From DASPFV01 sp035620975 (GTDB lineage: Bacteria > Acidobacteriota > Vicinamibacteria > Vicinamibacterales > 2-12-FULL-66-21), in NCBI GenBank assembly GCA_035620975.1, contig DASPFV010000279.1:8447-72446 (forward strand): a stretch of 64,000 nt of DNA. The letters are read 5' to 3'. Shown piece by piece: positions 24,107-31,028 of this stretch. A model generated the notes under the pieces. That model made no database searches. It saw nothing but the letters and a program-made list of their open reading frames with translations, and had not been told where the DNA came from. Each line of letters opens with the position of its first letter. Within the stretch, counting starts at the first letter, position 1. The translations under genes and the position numbers were made by a program.

Positions 24107-24623
24107 GTTGTCTCCTTCGTGAGGATGCGCGGGCATGCTACCACCGTGATGTGGGGCATAGAAAGGCTGTCTCCGATCATGGCGACGGGGTCGTACCACG
24201 CCCTGTTCGAAGAGCGGCGGAGCTGGCATCCCCCTGAGATGCTACCTGTGACGCCGGCCGAGGCGGACCTGAACGAGCGTCTAGGTTCTTGTGCCGCCGG
24301 GCAGGCCCCGCACCGTCAGTGGCCCGCGTGTCTGAAAGCGAACTCCGCGGTTCGGATTCACCTTCTCGAAGTCCCTGCAACATCGCGGTCGAAACCGCGC
24401 GAGGCTGGAAGACGGTTCGGACGCGCCGTGAGGGTTTTGCTTGATTTCTTGAACTCATTGGCCATGTCCCGCCGGCAGGTGATGCGGCGCCGTCACCGGA
24501 TAAGTCCTGGAAAGTCGCCAAGTGTCGACTGACCGTCATGTCGAGCACGTTGTTGCCGGGCGCATCCGCTGAACGATCTGAACACACAATTGACAACGCA
24601 GCGTAGGTGATACGGCCGACGGC
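24107..24623. other. Intergenic stretch with an unsupported reading frame
   Basis: A minus-strand frame (24177-24596, 139 codons) has no ribosome site, is rich in R, S, P and A, and shows no domain. The plus strand has nothing better. A promoter for the small gene at 24106 should lie at the low end, but no clear hexamers were seen. Confidence 0.4.
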
Positions 24624-25220
24624 TTACCGCAACACCCAATGAGCACCGACGACCACCATCGCAGCGTTTACGCCGAGGTTCTCGCCACGCGTGCCCGCGT
24701 TGGAGATGTGGTGGTTACGGAACTCCAGCATCAGCCCAGGCCCGCGCCGGGTGATGCGCTTGACACCCACAGCCCACACCACCTGGAAGTTCCAGATTCG
24801 GTCCAACTCCGGCGCCTCGAGTGATGTCCAGATCATGCCGCCACCCAGTGCGTAGTACGGCGTCCACTGCTGGCCCCGAAGGAAGTAATGTCGGCCGCCA
24901 ATGCCGACGACACCGCCGAGTACGGCGGTGTGGGGGCGATAGTACACGTGCGCGGTCCCTTCACCGTACAACTCGAGCCAGTTCGTGACGAACCAGCCCA
25001 ATTGCGGATAGAACCCGACGTACTCAATGTCGGTAATTGCTTTGCCATAGCCTGGCCAGCCGTGCAACCACGAATGCCCCCAGCCACCGGCCAATGCGCG
25101 GGTACGGTAGCCGCGAGCCAGCGGCGTGGGTTCGGACGTCCGGTCGGGCTGTTGCGCGGTGACCGGCACGGACAGCAGCAGGGACAACGAGAGCGCCGCG
25201 CCCATCGTAGCGCGCCTCAT
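24624..25220 (-). CDS. PagL-like lipid A 3-O-deacylase (acyloxyacyl hydrolase family)
   Basis: A 198-residue protein from the ATG at 25220, opening with a signal peptide (ATMGAALSLSLLLSVPVTAQQ). The mature part is built of alternating hydrophobic strands as in an eight-stranded barrel (GFYPQLGWFVTNWLELYGEGTAHVYY, VLGGVVGIGGRHYFL, WTPYYALGGGMIW). The C-terminus has the PagL triad: His and Ser in FRNHHISNAG and Glu in RGENLGVNAAM. PagL removes the 3-O acyl chain of lipid A in the outer membrane and so remodels LPS. It implies an LPS-bearing envelope. It is a lone gene. Starting at 25298 would add 26 non-signal residues. Confidence 0.75.
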   Translation of the reverse strand: MRRATMGAALSLSLLLSVPVTAQQPDRTSEPTPLARGYRTRALAGGWGHSWLHGWPGYGKAITDIEYVGFYPQLGWFVTNWLELYGEGTAHVYYRPHTAVLGGVVGIGGRHYFLRGQQWTPYYALGGGMIWTSLEAPELDRIWNFQVVWAVGVKRITRRGPGLMLEFRNHHISNAGTRGENLGVNAAMVVVGAHWVLR

Positions 25221-25417
25221 GACCTCACAATACCAGAGCATTCGGCGCCGAATGACAGAGACGGTGCACGTGTCGTCGTGGCAAAGGCAGCATGCCATTG
25301 ACGGACGACAGCCTGCGGCATCGCGACGACTGCGCCTTGGCCGCGCACCCGTCGGCCACCGCTCTCTGCGGCGGACGTGGAGCCGTTGCGAAGAATGAAC
25401 GAGCAGCGACCGCTATA

Positions 25418-25930
25418 TCACTTCACCGCCGGCGCGTGATCGTAACTGATTACGCGAGTGATCCGCCACGCCCCCTCCTTGCTCTGCCAGAGGTGGATGA
25501 ATCTGCCGACGCCCCCGCCTGCGTCGCCACACTCTTTCCTGTCCACGTCGCAGAAGCGATGTGCGCCGATCTGGAGCGCCCCATAGCCGTCCATCGGATG
25601 CACCTCCAACGTCCCGGGGATCAGATCCCGCCGCGTCTTTCCACAGATGTTCTGCTTGAGGCTGTCGACGAGCGCGGACCGTCCGCGTGTCACGCCGCCC
25701 TTGTCGTGGTAGAACTCGACGTCCTCCACGAAGAACGACGCGAAGCGTTCGAGGTTACATGTGTTGTAGGCATCGAACAGCCGGCTGTCCAGCGATGCCA
25801 CCGTCCGAAAGAGCTCGTCATCGGGTGTGCTCTGGCGGGTCTGATTTCGAGCAGGCGCAGCGGCCGGCAATAGCAGCAGTGCAACCAGGACCAGCGGCGT
25901 CCGCGAGAGGGAAACGTGCGTCATATCCAT
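25418..25930 (-). CDS. Exported SnoaL/DUF4440-like (NTF2-fold) protein
   Basis: A 170-residue protein with an N-terminal signal (LSRTPLVLVALLLLPAAAPA). The mature part is an NTF2-like cone: helices DDELFRTVASLDSRLFDAYNTCNLERFASFFVEDVEFYHDKGGVT and a sheet ending GRFIHLWQSKEGAWRITRVISYDH. This matches nuclear-transport-factor-2-like proteins of the SnoaL/DUF4440 type, which occur as enzymes or as small binding domains. Two cysteines (ICGK and RFCDVDRKECG) could form a disulfide in the periplasm. The start is uncertain: 25930 and 25924 are both possible. It precedes nothing on its strand within 190 bases. Confidence 0.82.
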   Translation of the reverse strand: MDMTHVSLSRTPLVLVALLLLPAAAPARNQTRQSTPDDELFRTVASLDSRLFDAYNTCNLERFASFFVEDVEFYHDKGGVTRGRSALVDSLKQNICGKTRRDLIPGTLEVHPMDGYGALQIGAHRFCDVDRKECGDAGGGVGRFIHLWQSKEGAWRITRVISYDHAPAVK

Positions 25931-26026
25931 GATCTCGACGTAGCGAGACCAGGATTTGTTCAACGACACGTCCGCTTCAGGAAACCTGACCGCTCCTTCG
26001 CCGCGAGTCGCGACCTGAACGCCGCG

Positions 26027-26782
26027 TCATTGAGGAGTGCCGAAATACACGACTGCGTCGGCAAGCTCGCCAAGTGTGACCTTCTCCCCGAACATCGCCT
26101 GTCCCAAATAAAAGGGATCCGCCTCCAGGTTGGCTGCCGCGGAGCCGGGCAAACCGAACAACACGGGCCAGTTTCGGCTGCGAAGCGTCGCTTCCAACGC
26201 GCGACTCGACGTCGCGAACTCTGCAACGCTCTCCGGTGTTGCGCGGCTCGGATTGACTGGTGCAATCGTCTCAACGACCAGCACCCGTCCAGGAACGTGC
26301 TGTTCGAGCAACGTCGTTACCCCACCGAAGCGGCGCCATACATGCCCGGAACCGAATACAACGAGCGCTTTCTGCCCTTTGTCGAGCGCCTGCTCGCGAA
26401 CGATCGCGACCGCCGTGGCATTGCGGTCGCCTCCTGGCGAGGTCTGGTTGAGGAATATCTGGATTCGACGCGAAGGCGGGACTCCCCGGTTGATCTCCTC
26501 CACCGCTGCGGACAGTTCTGGCTGCCGTGCTTCGAGCACTATCACTCGCACCGCGTCGACAAACTTCGGGTTGCGAACGAGCGCGATGCGAAAATCCGAA
26601 TCCGGCTTCCGTCCGTGCCCTTCACCGAGGACGATCACGTCCGCGCGATCGAAAGCGCCGACGAGCGCATCGGTGGCTGCAGCCCACCCGCTGGCTTCCT
26701 GCGGAAATGGTGATTGTGAGAGGAGGACTGAATGAGCGAGGACGACGAGACAGCCGACGACAGAGCCCGCAAGTCGACCCAT
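26027..26782 (-). CDS. Exported ChaN/TIKI-like protein
   Basis: A 251-residue protein with a leader (MGRLAGSVVGCLVVLAHSVLLSQ). The first strand-turn motif DVIVLGEGHGRKPDSDFRIALV carries the glutamate and histidine of the EreA/ChaN/TIKI hydrolase superfamily. A second histidine sits in ALVVFGSGHVWRRFGG, which matches the later G.GH of the fold. VIVLEARQPELSAAVEEINRGV lies between. Superfamily members bind haem or act as metallo-hydrolases; which applies here is unknown. The next gene upstream is separated by a hairpin, so it is its own unit. Confidence 0.6.
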   Translation of the reverse strand: MGRLAGSVVGCLVVLAHSVLLSQSPFPQEASGWAAATDALVGAFDRADVIVLGEGHGRKPDSDFRIALVRNPKFVDAVRVIVLEARQPELSAAVEEINRGVPPSRRIQIFLNQTSPGGDRNATAVAIVREQALDKGQKALVVFGSGHVWRRFGGVTTLLEQHVPGRVLVVETIAPVNPSRATPESVAEFATSSRALEATLRSRNWPVLFGLPGSAAANLEADPFYLGQAMFGEKVTLGELADAVVYFGTPQ

Positions 26783-26866
26783 GGATTCCTCCTCATGTCA
26801 GGGATACCGTGACGTTCCTTCGGGAGCGAGGCACCACTGAGTGAGTCGATTACTCCGGGTAGCCGC

Positions 26867-26894
26867 CCAGGGCGGAGTGAAGCATCCGCCCTGG
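26867..26894 (-). terminator. Strong hairpin downstream of a membrane-protein gene
   Basis: CCAGGGCGGA (26867-26876), loop GTGAAGCA and TCCGCCCTGG (26885-26894) form a perfect 10-bp stem that extends further with mismatches (GCC outer pairs). It lies 150 bases beyond the stop of the gene at 27044 and about 85 bases before the ChaN/TIKI-like gene. No T-run follows. The rest of the gap shows no gene. Confidence 0.5.
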
Positions 26895-27043
26895 TGGCCG
26901 GCCCGGTCAAGCGGCATCCTCGATTTCACCTGAGTAGTCGCCTGGTGGTGAGAAACCAGTCGCGTGCGTCTGCTCGTCTGCGCGCACCGCGGTAACGTCC
27001 TCGCGTTTCGGCGGCCAGCGTGGCCGCCGCAGCGTTGACGACG

Positions 27044-27565
27044 TCAAGGAGGCGGAGATCCAACTGCGCGCGTCCTGACGAAGTAGAGTCCCACGATTCC
27101 GACGAGACCAGCGGCCGGCAGCCAGTACAGCGGCATTCGCACGACTCGTGCGAGGTAGGAGTTGAGAATCACCGCGGCAATCGCGACGAGTGCCACATTC
27201 GCCGTCACGCGGAGACTCCGCGACGACGAGCGCCCGACCGCCGCGTCACCCCATGCGCGGAGAACTGAGAAGACGGCCATGTAGAACAGAAGCGCGATCG
27301 CCATGGCGACGGCCCCACCGCCGCGTTCCCGGAGGTTTTCGCCGGCGGTGACGACGGCGAGCCAGGCAACAGTCAGAAAGTGGATGGTGTGGGCAACGAT
27401 GAACCCTGCAAACAAGCAAGTGCCAAAATAGAGTCGCCGTCGGTTGTACTGATAACCCGCCGCGAACAGAATCAATGCCGCGGCAAAAAGGGCCGCCGAG
27501 ACTCGTGCCGTCACTCGCACGATCAGTTCCACGGTCGGCTGGTCCACGACGCGGAAGCATAACAA
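27044..27565 (-). CDS. Integral membrane protein of unknown function
   Basis: About 173 residues with five predicted membrane helices (VSAALFAAALILFAAGYQY, FGTCLFAGFIVAHTIHFLTVAWL, AVAMAIALLFYMAVFSVL, VTANVALVAIAAVIL, YWLPAAGLVGIVGLYFV). A conserved-looking histidine pair in AHTIHF recalls haem- or ferric-reductase-like helices, but this is not enough for a call. The first codon is TTG at 27565 and has no ribosome site; GTG codons at 27547 and 27532 are alternatives, so the start is uncertain. The gene is divergent from the first PadR gene. Confidence 0.65.
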   Translation of the reverse strand: MLCFRVVDQPTVELIVRVTARVSAALFAAALILFAAGYQYNRRRLYFGTCLFAGFIVAHTIHFLTVAWLAVVTAGENLRERGGGAVAMAIALLFYMAVFSVLRAWGDAAVGRSSSRSLRVTANVALVAIAAVILNSYLARVVRMPLYWLPAAGLVGIVGLYFVRTRAVGSPPP

Positions 27566-27593
27566 AGGAACTCGAAGCCAGGTCAGAAGAACG

Positions 27594-27633
27594 TTGAAGG
27601 TTTCGGCGGGCGATGGTATATAGATATCCTATA
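27594..27633 (+). promoter_or_regulatory. Promoter and palindromic operator of PadR gene 1
   Basis: TTGAAG (27594-27599), a 17-base spacer and TATATA (27617-27622) form a good sigma70 promoter. Overlapping the -10 is TATAG-ATATC-CTATA (27619-27633) with perfect 5-bp arms, a likely PadR autorepression site. AAGGAG follows at 27634-27639, eight bases before the ATG. Confidence 0.65.
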
Positions 27634-27647
27634 AAGGAGTTCTACCC

Positions 27648-27977
27648 ATGCCCGATCCGATCGCCTCGCTCGTCAAGGGCACTCTGGACCTGCTCGTCCT
27701 CCGCACGCTCGAACTGCAGCCGCTCCATGGCGCCGCTATCGCCGAGCGCATCTTTCAGACCACGCGAGGGACATTCCAGATCAAGGCGGGGTCACTGTTT
27801 CCCGCGCTTCACCGCCTGGAACAGGACGGCTGGATTGAGGGGGAATGGCAGACACCTCCGAAGGGCCGCCGCATCAAATCCTACCGTCTGACGCGCGAGG
27901 GACGCCGCCATCTCTCGGCGGAAAAGGCGACGTGGCAGCGCGTGGTCACCGCGATGAGCCTGGTGCTGGAATCGTAA
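27648..27977 (+). CDS. PadR-family transcriptional regulator (acidobacterial type), copy 1
   Basis: A 109-residue winged-helix repressor. GTLDLLVLRTLELQPLHGAAIAERI is the PadR recognition-helix region and LFPALHRLEQDGWIEGEWQ the wing. The C-terminus is a single dimerisation helix (EKATWQRVVTAMSLVLES), as in the short PadR-s1 type used by acidobacteria (TIGR03433). It probably represses its own promoter and with it the permease gene two bases downstream. Its unusual LFPALHRLEQ (rather than LYPALHRLE) and the AT-rich operator set it apart from copies 2 and 3. Confidence 0.93.
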   Translation: MPDPIASLVKGTLDLLVLRTLELQPLHGAAIAERIFQTTRGTFQIKAGSLFPALHRLEQDGWIEGEWQTPPKGRRIKSYRLTREGRRHLSAEKATWQRVVTAMSLVLES

Positions 27978-27979
27978 TC

Positions 27980-30604
27980 ATGTCAATTCTCCGCACTGTC
28001 CTCGCAAGAGTTCGAGCGCTGCGGCGAGCCAGACACGCCGATCGCGATCTGGACGAGGAGCTTCGCGCGTATGTGGACGCACGGGCCGCTTCATACGAAC
28101 GGCAGGGCCGCGCGCCCGCGGACGCGAGGCGCGCGGCTCTTATCGAGGTCGAAGGCATCGAGCAGGTCAAGGAGCGCGTGCGGGACGTGCGCATCGGATC
28201 CACGGTCGAGGCGGCTGCGCGTGACGCGCGATACGGCGCGCGCGTGCTCTGGCGATCTCCGGGCTATGCGCTGATCGTCATCGTGACGATCGCGCTCGGC
28301 ATCGGCGTGAACGCCGCGATCTTCAGTGTGGTGCACGCCGTGCTGTGGCGCTCGCTTCCGTATCCGGACGCTGCCCGCATCCTCGTCATCGAGGCCGACA
28401 CGCGGGCCCTGCCGAGCGCCTACTCGTCCTCCGGCCCTGTGTTCGACGTCCGAACGCAGAGCCGGCTGATCACGAGCATCGCCCAGGTCGAGGGACGTGA
28501 CGCGAGCCTCGAGGTCGACGGCGTGATGGAACGCGTCGCCGCGGCCAGGGCGACGGACGAGCTGCTGCCGCTCCTCGGCGCCACCCCGTTGACGCTCGGG
28601 CGAACGCTCGTCACCGCAGAGGATGCGCACGACATCGTTGTCAGAGGCGTCGTGATCAGTCACGAGCTGTGGCAGCGTCGGCTGGAGGGTGATCCTCAGG
28701 TGATCGGTCGGCGCCTGACGGTCAACAACTTCGACGTGCAGGTCGTCGGCGTCATGCGGCCCGACTTTCGCCTCGTGCTTCCCGCCAGGAACCACGCTGA
28801 GGAGCGCATAGACGTGTGGTTGCCACGGGATTTTGCGCCCAGCCTGCTCTATCGGGGCTTGCCGCTGGTCGGGCGTCTCGCGCCCGGGGCATCAGTCGCC
28901 GGGGCACAGGCGGAACTCACCGCACTCGCGTCAGGTTTTGTCGCAGGTCATCCGTCGGCATACCCGGGTGGGCTGCGCCTGACGGTGCGGCCGCTCGGCG
29001 AGGTCGTCACGCGCGATGTGAAGCCGGCGCTGGTGGCGCTCAGCGCGGCGGTCGGGTTCGTGCTCATCATCGCGTGCGTCAACGTCGCCAACCTGCACCT
29101 GGCACGCACCAGGACGCGGGAGCGTGAGCTCGCGGTCCGACGCGCCCTGGGTGCGACGCGGCTCCGTCTAGTGCGGCAGCTCCTTGCCGAGAACCTGATT
29201 CTCGCCGTCCTCGGCGGTGCCTGCGGCCTGCTGCTGGCGCGGCTGGGCGTCGGCGCGCTGGACTGGCTTCGCCCAGTGCATCTTCCGCGTCAATCCGAGA
29301 TCGCCATCGACGGGGCCGCCATGCTGTGGACCGCTGGGTTGACGGTGGTGTCGAGCGTCCTTTTCGGCCTCGTGCCGGCGCTTGCCTTCACGCGCGATGC
29401 GGACGGTCAGCCGCTCCACTCGAGCCGCGCGGGATCGCTCCAGCTCCGCAGCCGTCGCTTGCACCGCGGCCTGGTCCTGTCCGAGATCGCGCTCTCAATC
29501 GTTCCGCTCATCGCCGCGGGCCTGATGCTGCGGACCTTTGCCAATCTTGTCTTGACGCCGATCGGATTCGATCCCGCGCACGTCGTCACCGCGAGAATTT
29601 CGCTGAACCTCGGGGAGTTCTCGACGGTGGATCGCCGGTCGGCGTTCTATCGAGACGCGATCGCGCGCGTGGGGGGGCTGCCGGGTGTCGAGGCGGCCAG
29701 CATCGGCGGTCCACCCCCTTTAGCGCCCGTTCAGAGCACCCTCCGCTTCTGGGGAAGCGACGATGGAGAGGGAACGATGGGCATGCATCGGAGCGTGATG
29801 CCCGGCTACCTGGGTGTGATGGGGATTCCGCTGCGCGCGGGCCGCGACATTTCCGACGACGACATCAGGCATCGACGGCGCGTCGTCGTCGTCGACGAGC
29901 GGCTGGCGGCGCGGTTGTGGCACGGAGAGGCCGTCGGCAAACGGCTATCGGTCGAGTATTCGAAGCAGCCGCTGGAGGTTGTCGGCGTGGCCGGCCACAT
30001 CCGTGCGCGCGACATCCGCGATTCTGGCACCCTGATGATTTACGTGCCATCTCACGTGTACGAGATCGAGCAGACGCTCGTCGTCAAGACGCGCGCGCCG
30101 CTCTCGACGATCGGGCCCGCGATCAAACAGGCGGTCGAGGCGCTCGGTCCCGGCAGACCCGTCTTCGACATCCGGCCGATGGACGACATCGTGGAGGCGT
30201 CAATCGACACCACGCGGTTCACGATGCTCCTGCTGTCGGGGTTCGGGATGACGTCGCTGGTGCTCGCGGGGGTCGGGCTGTACGGCACGCTCGCCTACCT
30301 CACCTCCCAGCGCACGCAGGAGTTCGGCGTGCGGCTCGCGCTGGGCGCATCGGCTGGCAGCATTCTCCGACTCGTAGTCCGCGAGGGGGGTCTGCTCACC
30401 GGGCTGGGGGCCGCGCTCGGGCTCGCCGGCGCGATGGCGGTGACGCGCGCGCTCCAGGGGTTGCTGTACGGCGTGACGCCGGTCGATGCCCTCACCATCG
30501 CGAGCGTCGTCGGGCTCGTTGCCGCCGTGGCGCTCGTCGCGGTCGGCTGGCCAGCGTGGCGCGCGGCCTGCGTGGATCCGACGACGGCGCTGCGCGCCGA
30601 GTAG
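27980..30604 (+). CDS. ABC-type permease without ATPase (ADOP family), PadR pair 1
   Basis: An 874-residue membrane protein. The first 80 residues are the cytoplasmic ADOP region (RHADRDLDEELRAYVDARAASYERQG, EVEGIEQVKERVRDVR). Then come two MacB-type halves, each with a periplasmic domain and FtsX-like helices: RDARYGARVLWRSPGYALIVIVTIALGIGVNAAIF opens the first helix, CVNVANLHLARTRTRERELAVRRALGATRLRLVRQLL the FtsX core, and LTSQRTQEFGVRLALGASAGSILRLVVREGG the C-terminal copy. It ends VDPTTALRAE. The family (TIGR03434) is known as acidobacterial duplicated orphan permease because no ATPase is encoded nearby, as here. A MacB-like role in lipoprotein, peptide or antibiotic traffic is inferred. 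It starts two bases after the PadR stop. Confidence 0.92.
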   Translation: MSILRTVLARVRALRRARHADRDLDEELRAYVDARAASYERQGRAPADARRAALIEVEGIEQVKERVRDVRIGSTVEAAARDARYGARVLWRSPGYALIVIVTIALGIGVNAAIFSVVHAVLWRSLPYPDAARILVIEADTRALPSAYSSSGPVFDVRTQSRLITSIAQVEGRDASLEVDGVMERVAAARATDELLPLLGATPLTLGRTLVTAEDAHDIVVRGVVISHELWQRRLEGDPQVIGRRLTVNNFDVQVVGVMRPDFRLVLPARNHAEERIDVWLPRDFAPSLLYRGLPLVGRLAPGASVAGAQAELTALASGFVAGHPSAYPGGLRLTVRPLGEVVTRDVKPALVALSAAVGFVLIIACVNVANLHLARTRTRERELAVRRALGATRLRLVRQLLAENLILAVLGGACGLLLARLGVGALDWLRPVHLPRQSEIAIDGAAMLWTAGLTVVSSVLFGLVPALAFTRDADGQPLHSSRAGSLQLRSRRLHRGLVLSEIALSIVPLIAAGLMLRTFANLVLTPIGFDPAHVVTARISLNLGEFSTVDRRSAFYRDAIARVGGLPGVEAASIGGPPPLAPVQSTLRFWGSDDGEGTMGMHRSVMPGYLGVMGIPLRAGRDISDDDIRHRRRVVVVDERLAARLWHGEAVGKRLSVEYSKQPLEVVGVAGHIRARDIRDSGTLMIYVPSHVYEIEQTLVVKTRAPLSTIGPAIKQAVEALGPGRPVFDIRPMDDIVEASIDTTRFTMLLLSGFGMTSLVLAGVGLYGTLAYLTSQRTQEFGVRLALGASAGSILRLVVREGGLLTGLGAALGLAGAMAVTRALQGLLYGVTPVDALTIASVVGLVAAVALVAVGWPAWRAACVDPTTALRAE

Positions 30605-30637
30605 AGCGAGTCGAGGCGCTCGCGACGGATTTTCCTC

Positions 30638-30681
30638 TTGATAACCGAGGGGACAGCCGGTATCCTGTCTCGGTAACCGAG
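30638..30681 (+). promoter_or_regulatory. Promoter and operator of PadR gene 2
   Basis: TTGATA (30638-30643), 17 bases and TATCCT (30661-30666) form a near-ideal promoter. CTCGGTAACCGAG (30669-30681), a perfect 13-base palindrome, covers the start site. A half-site TAACCGAG recurs at 30642-30649 over the -35, exactly 32 bases (three helix turns) from its partner. This is what is expected of a dimeric repressor such as PadR. Confidence 0.75.
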
Positions 30682-30689
30682 AGGACGCC

Positions 30690-31025
30690 GTGAGCCGACC
30701 GACGGATCTGGTACAAGGCACGCTCGATCTCCTGCTGCTGAAAATCCTCGCGCTCGAGCCGCTGCATGGCTGGGCCATCGGCCAGCGGCTCCGGCAGGTC
30801 TCCGGGAACGTTCTGCAGGTCAGCGACGGGTCGCTCTATCCCGCGCTTCACAAGCTGGAGAACGAAGGCTGGATCCAGGCGGAGTGGAAGCCGACCGAGA
30901 ACAACCGCCGGGCGAAGTTCTATTCGCTGACCCGCGCGGGACGCCGTCAGCTCGAGAGCGAGACGGCCAACTGGGATCGCCTGTCGTCAGCCATCACGCA
31001 GGTCGTCAGAATCGAGGAGGCCTGA
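30690..31025 (+). CDS. PadR-family transcriptional regulator (acidobacterial type), copy 2
   Basis: A 111-residue PadR protein from a GTG start with GAGAGGA upstream. DLVQGTLDLLLLKILALEPLHGWAIGQRLRQVSG and SLYPALHKLENEGWIQAEWKPTENNRRAKFYSLTRAGRRQL are the helix-turn-helix and wing; the last helix ESETANWDRLSSAITQVVRI is for dimerisation. It lies three bases before its permease gene, and its promoter has a matching palindrome, so autoregulation of the pair is likely. The inducer is unknown. Confidence 0.94.
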   Translation: MSRPTDLVQGTLDLLLLKILALEPLHGWAIGQRLRQVSGNVLQVSDGSLYPALHKLENEGWIQAEWKPTENNRRAKFYSLTRAGRRQLESETANWDRLSSAITQVVRIEEA

Positions 31026-31028
31026 ACG

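Noticed and set aside
24177..24596. A 139-codon minus-strand gene
   Set aside because: No ribosome site, no domain, composition like random GC-rich sequence.
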